Position numbers and translations under genes: made by a program. A stretch of DNA of 64,000 nucleotides from Lachnospiraceae bacterium (GTDB lineage: Bacteria > Bacillota > Clostridia > Lachnospirales > Lachnospiraceae), in contig JAETTM010000006.1 of NCBI GenBank assembly GCA_021769135.1, positions 1 through 64,000 on the forward strand, given 5' to 3'. Each line of letters starts with the position of its first letter. The stretch's first letter is position 1. This document shows, piece after piece, positions 41,092 to 50,627 of the stretch. A model generated the notes under the pieces. It was not told the origin of the DNA. It saw nothing but the letters and a program-made list of their open reading frames with translations, and ran no database searches.

Positions 41092-42159
41092 TCATTCCGT
41101 AAAATATTTTCCGTAAATATCGAAGAAATCCGACGTTACCACTCTTTCGTCATCCAAAAAAGCAACGCTGTTCCATAATTCTTCGTTCAAATTCCTCATC
41201 AACGATTTCACAAAAGTATCATACTCCTGGCCGAATACCTCCTTTTTCCGTTCCTCCACAATCTTCACCTTATTGGCATCCGTTTCCGCCCTGTCGAATG
41301 TTGTGATACATTTAATAATGTGATATCCGTATTTCGTTTCCACAATATCGCTGATTTCCCCCGTTCCCAGATTAAATGCCGCCTCTTCGAAGCTCTCTTC
41401 CATATCCCCTTTTCCAAAAGAATAGGTTCCCTTATTATCTTCGCTGTACCGCGCAATCAGTTCTTCAAAATCCGTATCTTCCTCCCTGGCCAGCTGCAGC
41501 ACTTCCTGGGCCGTTTCGTAGGCTTTGGCTTTCGCCCCTTCCGTATACTCTATCCTCTTTCCCGTGCCGTCCAGCGCATAAGTTTTAATCAATACATGCT
41601 GCACAGTAATCGTACGCGCTTCGTCATCGCTGATTTCCGGATTGATATCCCTAATGATAAACTGGTACACCTTGTTCGCCAACGCATACTCCGAATACAA
41701 CCCGGTTACCGTTTCCTCCGTCAGGCCCATCAATTCCTTTTCCGTATCGTTTAAAGAGGCATAATACTCCTTGGCGGCAGCCTGGGCCCACTCCGTTTCC
41801 TGCTCAGACAACTCCACCGCATGTTCTTTCGCAAGCAGATTCATTGTTTTTATCTGTGCAATCCTCGCCAGCGCCGTATCCTTGATATTCTGTTCCAGCG
41901 TAACCCCTTCCGCGCTGGCCTTCCATATTTCCGGTCCATAAACGCTCTCATACTGGTTCTGCGCATTGGTAAGGTATACCATAATCTCTGGCAAACGGCA
42001 GGAAATCCCTTCAATCCGGAAAACTTCGTCCTTATCGAAGCCAGTAGTCAGCACCACCTTCGTGTTATTGTCCGTATTTATCCCACAGCCTGCAAAAATA
42101 CATGCTGACAGAAAAATAACCGCCATTCGTGCCAAATATTTTTTCCCGCATTCAAACAC
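41092..42159 (-). CDS. PrsA/SurA-like peptidyl-prolyl isomerase lipoprotein
   Basis: A 355-residue exported foldase. The signal peptide ends in a lipobox (FLSACIFAGC, lipidated Cys at 25). Residues about 185-295 form a parvulin-type PpiC domain: TVQHVLIKTYALDG, FEELIARYSEDN, GDMEESFEEAAFNLGTGE and TKYGYHIIKC. A SurA-like helical N-terminal part precedes it. The start appears to be GTG 42159; the ATG eleven codons later would lose the positive signal-peptide head. It probably folds secreted proteins outside the membrane. Confidence 0.9.
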   Translation of the reverse strand: MFECGKKYLARMAVIFLSACIFAGCGINTDNNTKVVLTTGFDKDEVFRIEGISCRLPEIMVYLTNAQNQYESVYGPEIWKASAEGVTLEQNIKDTALARIAQIKTMNLLAKEHAVELSEQETEWAQAAAKEYYASLNDTEKELMGLTEETVTGLYSEYALANKVYQFIIRDINPEISDDEARTITVQHVLIKTYALDGTGKRIEYTEGAKAKAYETAQEVLQLAREEDTDFEELIARYSEDNKGTYSFGKGDMEESFEEAAFNLGTGEISDIVETKYGYHIIKCITTFDRAETDANKVKIVEERKKEVFGQEYDTFVKSLMRNLNEELWNSVAFLDDERVVTSDFFDIYGKYFTE

Positions 42160-42222
42160 TGCTCCTTAATCCACTCCTTTCCAAAATTGTATCCGGCAAT
42201 TCAACCCCGCTTTGGCACCTCC

Positions 42223-43562
42223 TTAGTTTAAAATGCTTCTCGCTACGCTGAGGCCGTTGGCGGAAGCCTGCTGCAGCCCTCTTGTCACTCCGGCGCCGTC
42301 GCCGATGGCGCGCAGGCCTTTTATGCTTGTCTCAAAATTCTTGTCCACAACTACCCGGTTGGAGTAGAATTTCACTTCCACCCCATAAAGGAGGGTCTCA
42401 TCCGAAGCGATGCCCGGCGTTACCTTGTCCAATGCTTCCAGCATTTCCTGAATATCCACCATAATCCTGTGGGGGAATACCAGGGATAAATCTCCCGGCA
42501 CTGCGTCCTTTAACGTGGGGATAATATTATTCCTGCAAAGCCTTTCTTCCAAAGCATGTTGGACAGCTGGGCTATCTGCTTGCCGTACTCAATGGGCGTT
42601 TTAAAAGGCTTGGTAAAGTTTTTCGAAACCAAAATAGCAAAATTCGTATTGTTGGTCTTATATTCCTTCGATTTATAGGCATGCCCGTTAACCACTGCCA
42701 GGCCGCCCTCATAATACTCCGTCGCCACTTCCCCAGAGGGGTTCGTACAAAATGTCCTCACCTTGTCGTCAAAGGTCGGCGTATAAAGCACCAGCTTCGC
42801 CTCATACAGATTTTCATTCAAAAACTGCATAATCTCATCCCGCACTTCCACCCGGACGCCGATATCCACCGTACCCGGCTTCGTCTCGATGCCGATTTCC
42901 GCACATTTTTCCTTAAACCAGTCAGCGCCTTCCCGCCCCACAGCGGATACGATTTCCCGGCCATAATAAGTTTCCCCTTTTTCCGTCATAATGCCCACGG
43001 CTTTCCCATCTTCTACCAGAATCTTGTCCACCATCGTGCCAAACAGCAGCGTTACCCCCTCTTTCTCCAAATGATGCTGCAGCTTGGAATAAATCTTATA
43101 CCCCTCTTCCGTACCCAGATGGCGAATCGGGCACTCAATCAGCTTCAAATTGGCATTGATCGCCTTCCTGCGTATCTCCCGTATCTCCTTCTCCCTGTCA
43201 ACGCCATACACTGCCGTATCCGCCCCGAACTTCAAGTAAATGCTATCCGATTCCCGAATCAGCTTTAACGTTTCCTCATACCCAAGAATAGCCGGCAAAT
43301 TGCCGCCCACATCCGGCGAAAGGGACAGCTTCCCGTCCGAAAAAGCCCCTGCCCCCGCAAATCCCGTAGTAATGGAACAAGGCTTGCATCCCACACACTG
43401 TTTCGTTGTCCTCTTCGGGCAATTCCTCTTCTCAATCGAACGCCCCTTTTCCACCACCAGCACCTTCAAATCCTTCTTCAGCCGCATCAACTCATAAGCA
43501 CAAAAAATCCCTCCCGGCCCCGCGCCGATAATAATCACATCAAATTTATTTTCCATATCCAT
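42223..43562 (-). pseudogene. Broken FAD-dependent oxidoreductase
   Basis: Two frames together make one NAD(P)/FAD-dependent dehydrogenase-like protein. The first part (42510-43562) has the dinucleotide motif VIIIGAGPGGIFCAYEL and FAGAGAFSDGKLSL. The second (42223-42552) has PGDLSLVFPHRIMVDIQEML and AIGDGAGVTRGLQQASANG. Between QIAQLSNM and EERLCRNNIIPTL about 25 residues expected from relatives are absent and the frame changes. I infer a short out-of-frame deletion, leaving the gene inactive unless the sequence is in error. Confidence 0.8.
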
Positions 43563-43679
43563 CCTTCTCCTTCCTTTCTCAATGCATCAGTTCAGCTTCA
43601 GCATCTATTCTTACGCCAGCGCCGCCATGCCGTCAATCAACGATTCACCGCACCGCCCTCCATCTACTTCCCCCACTAG

Positions 43680-43740
43680 GCAATTGTGAGCCAACGCCAA
43701 TACCCTTGCCGGAATATTCTCACAACCCCACCCCACTCCT
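43680..43740. repeat. Fragment resembling family D
   Basis: TTGCCGGAATATTCTCACAACC matches the outer end of the family D palindrome near 23740 and 23925. The rest of the element is missing. The segment lies between sbcC and the broken oxidoreductase gene. Confidence 0.4.
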
Positions 43741-43758
43741 CACAATTCCCACCTACCA

Positions 43759-46419
43759 CTATACCACAACTTCCACTTCGCTGCCTACATTTGTTTTCTT
43801 AACCACAATCTGCTTCTCGATTTTTTCCGACAATTCCGGCACATGGGATATAATCCCTATCAACCTGTCCTTTTCCGTCAAGGACATCAGCGTCTGGCAG
43901 GCCTGCTCCAAAGATTCGCCGTCCAATGCGCCAAACCCTTCGTCAATAAAAAGGGTGTCCGCCCGGATTCCTCCGCTGTAGCCCTGTATCACATCGCTCA
44001 TTCCCAAGGCCAGCGCCAAAGAAGCCTTAAAGCATTCTCCCCCCGAAAGAGTTTTCACCGGGCGCATTTTTCCGGTGTAATAATCCAGCACCTGCATCTC
44101 CAGATTGTCCTTCACGCGCCCGTCGCCCACTTCCTCTATCCGTGATAATTCATAGCGCCCGCCTGTCATCTTTTCCAGCCTTAAGTTAGCCGCCCTTAAA
44201 ATTTCCTCGAAATACCCTGCCAATACATATTGCTCGAAAACAAGCCTTCTGGCATTGTTTCCCGAAGCCATATTGTCCAAATCCTTTACAATGCCGTACT
44301 CCTTTTCCAATCCTTCCAGCCGCTTTGCTTTTTCCTTTAATGATTTTCTGATTTTCACCGTTTCCTGCAGGTTGTGGTTTTGTACGTTCAGCACTTCGAG
44401 CTGCTGCTGCCTGCATGCCCGTTTCTCCTCATACATGGCTTTCAGCCCTGCGGTATCCTCTTTTTCCTTCCCTTTCGTTTCCTCTTCCAGAGACGCTATC
44501 CGGCCGTCAACGGCCTGCAGCCTGGCGTAATATTCTTTTATCTCCTTTTCCGCCTTTTCCATTTCCCCTGATGGGCGCAGCGCCCTTTCATACTCTTCCC
44601 TTGAAGCAAATCCCGCCGCTTCATAGCCGGAAATAAATATCCCTTCCAGCCGCTGCAGTTTTTCCTTCTGGCTGCTTTGCTCTTCCCTGTCTTTGGCAAT
44701 CTGCTTTTCCTTTTCCCCGATTTGCACACGATAAGTATGGTATTTGTTCAAAATTTCCTCATATTCCTTGCCGGACATGGTTTCCGTTATCCTTTTTATT
44801 TCCTCCGGCAGGCGGCTTCTCTCCTCTTCCAGCCCTTTTATCTGTTCCTCCCATTCCGTTTCCTGCGCCCTGCGGCTTTCCGCTTCCCCTTTGCAGGCCG
44901 CCGCTTTCCCGTGCAGCTCCATCAGCCGCTCCCTCTCCTTCTCATAGGACTTTTGCAGACGCTGCAGCCCCTCTTCATCCGGCACTTCCTCCGCCGTCTT
45001 TGCCACATGGGGATGGCTTAAGGAGCCGCACACCGGGCAGGGCATCCCTTCCTTTATTTGGCGGGCCACGATTCCCACTACCGCCCTTTTATAGGCCAAA
45101 TCCGCCGTTTCAAAAGCCCTCTTTTTCCTCCCTGCCTCTTCCTCCTGATCCATATACTGCCGCTGCAGCCTTTCCAGCTCCGCTTTCTTTTTCTTCATCC
45201 ACCGCCCGGATTCTTCCAGCTGTTTCTTCATTTCCTCGTATGAGACCAAAAGTTCATAAGAAGCCTTTATGGCATCCCTTTTTTCATAAAATTCTTTCAG
45301 TTCCTCCTGCTTTCTGCCATAGGCCTCCAATTCTTTTCTGTGCTGTTCCACCTTCCGTTCCATGGCCTGAAGCAAATCGCCCGCATTTTTACAATTCACA
45401 TATTCTTCCCTGAGGGAGGATGCTTTCCGGGCCATTTTCAATTCCGCCTCCGCCTCATCCATTTTCCCTTTTCCCTCAAGGAGGGCCTCCTTCTGGCCCC
45501 TCAGTTCTTCCAGTTTTTTCAAATTCTCATTGTTCCGCTCCGCCCGGCTGATTCTTTCCGCCAAGGCTGACAGTTCCTTTTCATAGGCGGAATACTCCTT
45601 TTCCGCCTTCGCCAGCATAGCCTTATACCGCCCTTCTTCCTCTTCCAGGGCTTCAATAACTACCACGACATTAGAATTTCCTCCGGCATTGGAATCCCCC
45701 CCTGGACAAGGCGGCACTCCTTTTTCCGTCAGTCCGGCAATTCTTTCTTTCCTTCCCTCTTCCCCCATTTGCAGCATATGGATATCTTCATCCATTTTAT
45801 TTCTGCATTCCATAATGCGTTTATAAAGTTCCCCGGAACGGCCCTTTAACACCCCCGCAAAACTGTCATATATGGATGTGGAAAAAATTTCCCTGAAAAT
45901 TCTGGTTTTTTCCGCAGGAGAAGCCACCAGGAGCTTGGCGAATTCCCCCTGGGCAATCATGGAAATCTGTTTGAACTGTCTGTAGTCCAGCACAAGGATT
46001 TCCTGCATTTTCCGGTTTACCTCGCTGCTGCCTTCCACCGTTTTCCCTTCGGGAAGATAGAGCACCGCATTCTCTTTTTCCTTCGTATAGGCACTTTTGC
46101 CGCCCTTTTTCTTCTTCGGGCGCATATACTCCGGATTTCTTACCACACGGTATTCCTTCCCCCCATGCTGCATCACCAGTTCCACAAAAGTTGCCGTATC
46201 CCCATCCGCGAAATCGCTGCGCACGCTGTTCTTTTCCCGCATGCCCCCGCTCATATTCCCATAAAGGGCATAGGCAATCGCATCGAAAATCGTTGTTTTC
46301 CCCGCCCCCGTAGGCCCTGTAATCAGGAAAAGCCCTCTGTCCTCTAATTTTGTAAAGTCCACTTCCACCTGCCCTTTGTAGGGCCCCCAGCCGGAAAGCT
46401 TCAAATTCTTAGGCTTCAT
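43759..46419 (-). CDS. sbcC: Exonuclease subunit SbcC
   Basis: An 886-residue SMC-like ATPase of the SbcCD (Rad50-Mre11) nuclease. Walker A is ITGPTGAGKTTIFDAIAYAL near residue 38. Long coiled coils flank a zinc hook, MPCPVCGSLSHPHV, near the middle, and the C-terminal signature is TLSGGECFKASLALALG with Walker B DTLFIDEGFGALD. The length is typical of Firmicute SbcC, and its gene overlaps sbcD by 4 bases. The complex trims hairpins and protein-blocked DNA ends, relevant in a region full of palindromes. Confidence 0.95.
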   Translation of the reverse strand: MKPKNLKLSGWGPYKGQVEVDFTKLEDRGLFLITGPTGAGKTTIFDAIAYALYGNMSGGMREKNSVRSDFADGDTATFVELVMQHGGKEYRVVRNPEYMRPKKKKGGKSAYTKEKENAVLYLPEGKTVEGSSEVNRKMQEILVLDYRQFKQISMIAQGEFAKLLVASPAEKTRIFREIFSTSIYDSFAGVLKGRSGELYKRIMECRNKMDEDIHMLQMGEEGRKERIAGLTEKGVPPCPGGDSNAGGNSNVVVVIEALEEEEGRYKAMLAKAEKEYSAYEKELSALAERISRAERNNENLKKLEELRGQKEALLEGKGKMDEAEAELKMARKASSLREEYVNCKNAGDLLQAMERKVEQHRKELEAYGRKQEELKEFYEKRDAIKASYELLVSYEEMKKQLEESGRWMKKKKAELERLQRQYMDQEEEAGRKKRAFETADLAYKRAVVGIVARQIKEGMPCPVCGSLSHPHVAKTAEEVPDEEGLQRLQKSYEKERERLMELHGKAAACKGEAESRRAQETEWEEQIKGLEEERSRLPEEIKRITETMSGKEYEEILNKYHTYRVQIGEKEKQIAKDREEQSSQKEKLQRLEGIFISGYEAAGFASREEYERALRPSGEMEKAEKEIKEYYARLQAVDGRIASLEEETKGKEKEDTAGLKAMYEEKRACRQQQLEVLNVQNHNLQETVKIRKSLKEKAKRLEGLEKEYGIVKDLDNMASGNNARRLVFEQYVLAGYFEEILRAANLRLEKMTGGRYELSRIEEVGDGRVKDNLEMQVLDYYTGKMRPVKTLSGGECFKASLALALGMSDVIQGYSGGIRADTLFIDEGFGALDGESLEQACQTLMSLTEKDRLIGIISHVPELSEKIEKQIVVKKTNVGSEVEVVV

Positions 46420-47546
46420 ACGCGCTCCTCCGCTTCCTTCGCCGCTTCCTCCACTACCTTCATCCGCTCTTCGTCCGGCTCCTCGCCTCGTATCATAGTA
46501 TAAAAATCTTTGAAAAGCTCCGGAATGCTTTTTTCCCGTTCCTCCATCCGCCCTGTGCCGTCCGCACTGGCCTTCTTCTCATTTTTCAGAAGCGATATTT
46601 GCATAATATTGGGATATACGCTTCTAAGAGTACCGATGGGGTCAATCAGCTCCGCTTCGTCCGTCAGCTCTGCCCGGATATAATCCCATGCGTCCGCCCC
46701 TTCCACGATTTCCGGGCGCATCAGTTCCTCCAATTTCCCTCTTATCCTCCGCATCCCGTGCAATGGGCTTAAGGGAATCCGACGCACCAAAGCCGCCCCC
46801 TTTTCGTCCAGTTCCACTAAATTGACCGACTTTTCCTGCCCTGCTTCCGAAAAGGAATAGGCTAACGGCGCCCCCGCATAATAAATATCCTTTTGCCCTA
46901 TCCTCTGGGGCTTATGGATATGCCCTAAGGCCACATAATCAAACCCGGACAGCAAAGCTGACTCAACATTATCCAGGCCGCCTACATGGATTGTTGTTTC
47001 CCCTTCCGACAGTTCCGGCTCTTTCCCGTTGTCCGTCACAAAATAATGGGTAATCAGCACCTTTCGCTCCCCTTCCCCATGATTGACTTCTCCGGACAAC
47101 ATCTTCTCCACCGCTTCCCCATTGTTTTTCGCCCCTGCAACTGCAGGCTTCACAAAGGGCAGCAAAACAAAGGTGACCGCTCCGTAATCATCCCCCAGCT
47201 CCACCTTTTTTACTTCTTCCCTGTATATGCCGGCAATATGAATCCCCTTATCCTCCAATATTGCATCCGCAAATCCAATCCGTTCCGGCGAATCATGGTT
47301 TCCGCTTATCATCAAAACGGGAATCCCGGCCCTGACCATATCCGTCAGGAAATCATTCAACACCACAACCGCCTCTGCCGGCGGAATCGCCCTGTCATAA
47401 ATATCCCCGGCCAAAATCAGCGCATCCGCCTTTTCTTTGCAGCAGATTTCATAAATCTGCCCTAATATATGCTTCTGGTCTTCTATCATGGAGAAGCCAT
47501 TCACAATTTTTCCGATATGCAAATCACCCGTATGCACAAATTTCAC
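46416..47546 (-). CDS. sbcD: Exonuclease subunit SbcD
   Basis: A 376-residue Mre11-type nuclease. The metallophosphoesterase motifs are in order: HTGDLHIGK at residue 5, LAGDIYDRAIPP near 47, ISGNHDSPERIG near 80, ITHYF and ALGHIHKPQ near 210. The start is GTG 47546 behind TGGGG, since no ATG is available at the family's usual beginning. The stop overlaps the SbcC start, so both subunits are co-translated. Confidence 0.95.
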   Translation of the reverse strand: MKFVHTGDLHIGKIVNGFSMIEDQKHILGQIYEICCKEKADALILAGDIYDRAIPPAEAVVVLNDFLTDMVRAGIPVLMISGNHDSPERIGFADAILEDKGIHIAGIYREEVKKVELGDDYGAVTFVLLPFVKPAVAGAKNNGEAVEKMLSGEVNHGEGERKVLITHYFVTDNGKEPELSEGETTIHVGGLDNVESALLSGFDYVALGHIHKPQRIGQKDIYYAGAPLAYSFSEAGQEKSVNLVELDEKGAALVRRIPLSPLHGMRRIRGKLEELMRPEIVEGADAWDYIRAELTDEAELIDPIGTLRSVYPNIMQISLLKNEKKASADGTGRMEEREKSIPELFKDFYTMIRGEEPDEERMKVVEEAAKEAEERV

Positions 47547-47591
47547 ATTTTACCCCATTTCTTGTAATGGTTCAGCCTTCAATGTTATTTA

Positions 47592-47656
47592 GTTAACGCC
47601 TTATGTGTCCGCTGCGTTTTTCGCAGAGCGGGAGCGTGGCGACGGAGGATTTTATC
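47592..47656. repeat. Deleted copy of repeat family A
   Basis: GTTAACGCCTTATGTGTCCG through GACGGAGGATTTTATCA matches the right half of the copies at 50628 and 57064. The left half is missing, apparently lost between two short CCTTA repeats. It covers the stop of the PHP-domain gene. Confidence 0.7.
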
Positions 47657-48431
47657 AGTCCAGCACGGAATCCGGCTGGATTTCCTCCCCTTCCTTCGTA
47701 AACCATTTCTCCCCATTGGTAAGAAGGTAATCCTCGCCCTCTAAAACCGCCCTGACAAAGTCATCCATGGAGGATAATCTTCTCCGGAATGCCATACCGC
47801 CGCCAAGCAAATCCGTCCGATGAATATCCGACCCCGCTGTCATCGGAAAATTGTATTGTCTTGCATAGTCAATCGCCCGCTCATCGAATATTTTTTCATT
47901 ATGGGCTTTGCTCCTGCTGTTGGAATGGGTCGCATTAATCCCTTCCACTCCGTCCACGCATTCCGGGAACAGCCGGATTTCCGGTATATAATATTCTTCC
48001 CGGAAAGGATGGGCATGAATCACCATTCCCCCCGCCCCGTGAATCAGAAAATACTGCTCTTCCACCGATGCCGTCCTAAGTTCTTCATGGGCCAACATAA
48101 AATCTTTATCTACCCCGTAAATCAAAAACTCGGTTCCCTGATATCCCGCTTCATATCCAAAGAAAACATCCAGCCCTATTTCATCCCCAGCCCTTTTAGC
48201 GTCTTCATAGCCCTTTACGAAACCATTCACCCACTCCTTCCAGGGCAGCCCTTTGTCCACCGCCGTATTTCCTCCCCAGTTATGGTCGGTTACAATAATC
48301 CCCGCATATCCTGCCGCTTTACACGCTTTTGCCATCCCTCTGCCTGTATCCACCCCGCAGGCGCTTCCCTGGGAGGTATGCAAATGGGTTTCATAAATAT
48401 ATGGATAATCTTTTGGTAATTTCATTTTCAT
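47655..48431 (-). CDS. PHP-domain metal-dependent hydrolase
   Basis: A 258-residue PHP-superfamily protein. Metal ligands are visible in YIYETHLHTSQGSAC, VTDHNWGG, FFGYEAGYQG, GMVIHAHPFREE, NATHSNSRSK and TAGSDIHRTD. These proteins act as phosphoesterases (for example on histidinol phosphate or nucleotides); the substrate here is unclear. ATG 48431 lies 12 bases after GGAAAGG, and a four-codon reading frame (ATG at 48443) overlaps it. The stop lies in a fragment of repeat A. Confidence 0.85.
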   Translation of the reverse strand: MKMKLPKDYPYIYETHLHTSQGSACGVDTGRGMAKACKAAGYAGIIVTDHNWGGNTAVDKGLPWKEWVNGFVKGYEDAKRAGDEIGLDVFFGYEAGYQGTEFLIYGVDKDFMLAHEELRTASVEEQYFLIHGAGGMVIHAHPFREEYYIPEIRLFPECVDGVEGINATHSNSRSKAHNEKIFDERAIDYARQYNFPMTAGSDIHRTDLLGGGMAFRRRLSSMDDFVRAVLEGEDYLLTNGEKWFTKEGEEIQPDSVLD

Positions 48432-48775
48432 TTGAACGCCATGCCTTTCCTATAACTTAAAACTAAAGCCGCTTCTTAATTACATATTTTCTTTCCACCA
48501 TGCTTCATTTTTTTAATAACGCTCCACCTTTAGAGTATGCACCATTGCCCGTTCCGCCTGTTTCGCTATATCCGCTATACGCACCTGCCTTTAAATAGCA
48601 ACCACACATTTTTTAATATCCGATATATCTTTAAAAACTATCAGCTATCATTTATTGGAGTATAGCATATCCATCCAAATCCGTAAACATGGCTGTTTAC
48701 AGGTTTTCCAATGGGCTAGATGCCCGCAACCGCTATTTTACCGGCCCGCTTCCTGCAGGAGTCAGCCAAAACAAA
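48432..48775. other. Long intergenic segment
   Basis: Apart from AT-rich stretches that could hold the promoter of the PHP gene, I see no gene or clear repeat here. Confidence 0.4.
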
Positions 48776-48834
48776 AGGGCTGTCACATCAAGCCAAACCA
48801 AAATAGTTCCGGCTTTTCATGCGGCAGCCCTGCA
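48776..48834 (-). terminator. Terminator of ilvE
   Basis: On the minus strand AGGGCTG pairs with CAGCCCT across a 40-base internal loop with a second partial stem (AAAGCC/GGCTT), followed by TTTTG. It lies 27 bases after the ilvE stop. Confidence 0.65.
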
Positions 48835-48860
48835 ATAATTTACAGACCTTCACTTTACCT

Positions 48861-49886
48861 CTATGGAATCTCCACAATCCATCCTTCCGGCGCATCTATC
48901 CTGCCCATCTGGATTCCTGTGAGAGTATCATACAGCTTCTGTGTAATCGGCCCCATACCATCCATACCGCTGGGCAGACAAATTTCTTTGCCATGATCCA
49001 CAATTTTCCCCACCGGAGAGATAACAGCTGCCGTTCCGCAAAGGCCGCATTCCGCAAAATCTTTCACTTCTTCAAAGAACACTTCCCTCTCTTCCACTTC
49101 CAGGCCCAGATACTCCTTCGCCACGTGCATCAAAGAACGCCTTGTAATGGAAGGAAGGATACTTCCCGACTTGGGCGTAACTACTTTATTGTCCTTTGTC
49201 ACAAACAGGAAATTAGCGCCTCCTGTTTCTTCCACCTTCGTCCTCGTTCCTGCATCCAAATACATATTTTCATCAAATCCGGCCCTGTGCGCCGTCTGAA
49301 TTGCATGCAGGCTCATGGCATAATTCAGCCCGGCCTTGATATGCCCTGTTCCATGGGGAGCCGCACGGTCGAAATCGCTGACGCAAATCGTAAGAGGCTT
49401 TACCCCTCCCTTAAAGTATGGGCCCACAGGCGTTACAAACACACGGAACTGATACTCGTCCGCAGGCTTCACCCCGATAACCGGATTCGAACCAAACATA
49501 TAGGGCCTTACATAAAGCGTTGCCCCGGAGCCAAAGGGCGGAACATACTCCTTATTCGCCGCCACCGTCTTTATCACCGCATCGATAAAACGCGCTTCCG
49601 GGAACACCGGCATTTCCAGCCTTCTGGCCGAATCCGCCATACGCGCCGCATTCAAATCCGGGCGGAACGTTACAATACGCCCGTCTTCCGTAGTATATGC
49701 CTTCATCCCTTCAAAAACGGTCTGTGCATATTGCAATACCCCTGCACATTCATTGATAGTTACCGTCGAGTCCTCCGTCATCACGCCTTCATCCCAGGCG
49801 CCGTTTTTATAGTTCGAAACATAACGCTCTTTCGTCTCTATGTAAGTAAAACCAATATTTGCCCAGTCCAAGTTTTTCTTTTCCAT
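48861..49886 (-). CDS. ilvE: Branched-chain amino acid aminotransferase
   Basis: A 341-residue PLP enzyme of the class IV aminotransferase family, making valine, leucine and isoleucine from their keto acids. Visible are MKAYTTEDGRIVTFRPDLN near 66, VRPYMFGSNPVIGVKP, LDAGTRTKVEETGGANFLFV with the PLP-linked lysine near 198, and LPSITRRSLM near 225. The ATG at 49886 matches the usual beginning (MEKKNLDWANIGF); an in-frame TTG exists ten codons earlier. It lies 38 bases after folA and may share its transcript. Confidence 0.95.
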   Translation of the reverse strand: MEKKNLDWANIGFTYIETKERYVSNYKNGAWDEGVMTEDSTVTINECAGVLQYAQTVFEGMKAYTTEDGRIVTFRPDLNAARMADSARRLEMPVFPEARFIDAVIKTVAANKEYVPPFGSGATLYVRPYMFGSNPVIGVKPADEYQFRVFVTPVGPYFKGGVKPLTICVSDFDRAAPHGTGHIKAGLNYAMSLHAIQTAHRAGFDENMYLDAGTRTKVEETGGANFLFVTKDNKVVTPKSGSILPSITRRSLMHVAKEYLGLEVEEREVFFEEVKDFAECGLCGTAAVISPVGKIVDHGKEICLPSGMDGMGPITQKLYDTLTGIQMGRIDAPEGWIVEIP

Positions 49887-49924
49887 GCTTATGTCCGCCC
49901 TTTCCAAACTTTTCAAATTTTTCC

Positions 49925-50458
49925 TTACTTATTATCATACTTTTTTTCGTAAAAGTCAATAGCGGCGGATTTCACCCTTTCATATTTCAAGAACTGATAA
50001 GCGATGTCAAAATAAGTCTGTTCATCGCTGTCCGCCGTTATCTTCCAATCTTCCATTTCATCCAAATTGGGAAAGTACGCATCCGCCTCATACCTATGGT
50101 CTATTTTCGTCACATGGGCCACATTGCAGTAAGGCAGCATCTGCCGATAAACGCTGTCGCCGCCAATAATATAAATATCCTCACTGTTATATTTTCCCAG
50201 TTCCTCCATCAGTTCTTCCGTGCTATGTACCACAATGGCATCTTTTACCTTATAATCCGGATTGGAGGATAATATAATATTCGTCCTGTTTTTCAAAGGC
50301 ATTCCCTGTGGAAAAGTCTCCAAGGTTTTCCTCCCCAACACCACTACCTTCCCAGTTGTCTCCTCCCGGAAAAATTTATGGTCATTAGGAATCCTGATAA
50401 GCAAATTCCCCTTATTTCCTATTGCCCAATGATTATCTACTGCAACTATCAGATTCAT
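49925..50458 (-). CDS. folA: Dihydrofolate reductase
   Basis: A 177-residue DHFR: MNLIVAVDNHWAIGNKGNLL, IPNDHKFFREETTGKVVVLG, RKTLETFP, then ILSSNP and IYIIGGDSVYRQMLPYC. It reduces dihydrofolate, which thymidylate synthase (encoded just upstream) produces. The site LIRIPNDHKFF replaces the common LPWHLPEDLKFF, keeping the catalytic Asp. The ribosome site GGAATAGGAG belongs to repeat B, shared with purA. ilvE follows in the same direction. Confidence 0.95.
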   Translation of the reverse strand: MNLIVAVDNHWAIGNKGNLLIRIPNDHKFFREETTGKVVVLGRKTLETFPQGMPLKNRTNIILSSNPDYKVKDAIVVHSTEELMEELGKYNSEDIYIIGGDSVYRQMLPYCNVAHVTKIDHRYEADAYFPNLDEMEDWKITADSDEQTYFDIAYQFLKYERVKSAAIDFYEKKYDNK

Positions 50459-50466
50459 TTTTTTCT

Positions 50467-50577
50467 CCTATTCCAGTTCCGCAAGAGCCCTACCTGCGCA
50501 CTTTTCTCGCGGAGCAATTTCCGGCCGCCTTCTGCGTCCGTAAATTCTCCGGGTGCGCTGTCCGGGCTCTTGCTGTT
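50467..50577 (-). repeat. Structured leader repeat (family B) of folA
   Basis: On the minus strand it runs from CAGCAAGAGCCC to GGGCTCTTGCGGAACTGG, ending in AATAGGAG before the folA ATG. The inner stem CGGAG/CTCCG replaces CAGAG/CTCTG of the purA copy, a compensatory difference. A third partial arm follows at 50583-50615. Confidence 0.65.
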
Positions 50578-50582
50578 TTTTT

Positions 50583-50615
50583 ATTCCAGTTCCGCAAGAG
50601 CCCTACCTGTACCTG
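50583..50615 (-). repeat. Partial arm of repeat family B
   Basis: TATTCCAGTTCCGCAAGAGC with CCTACCTG repeats the folA-proximal arm exactly, as a direct duplicate beyond the main copy. Confidence 0.65.
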
Positions 50616-50627
50616 TCAATCAATATC

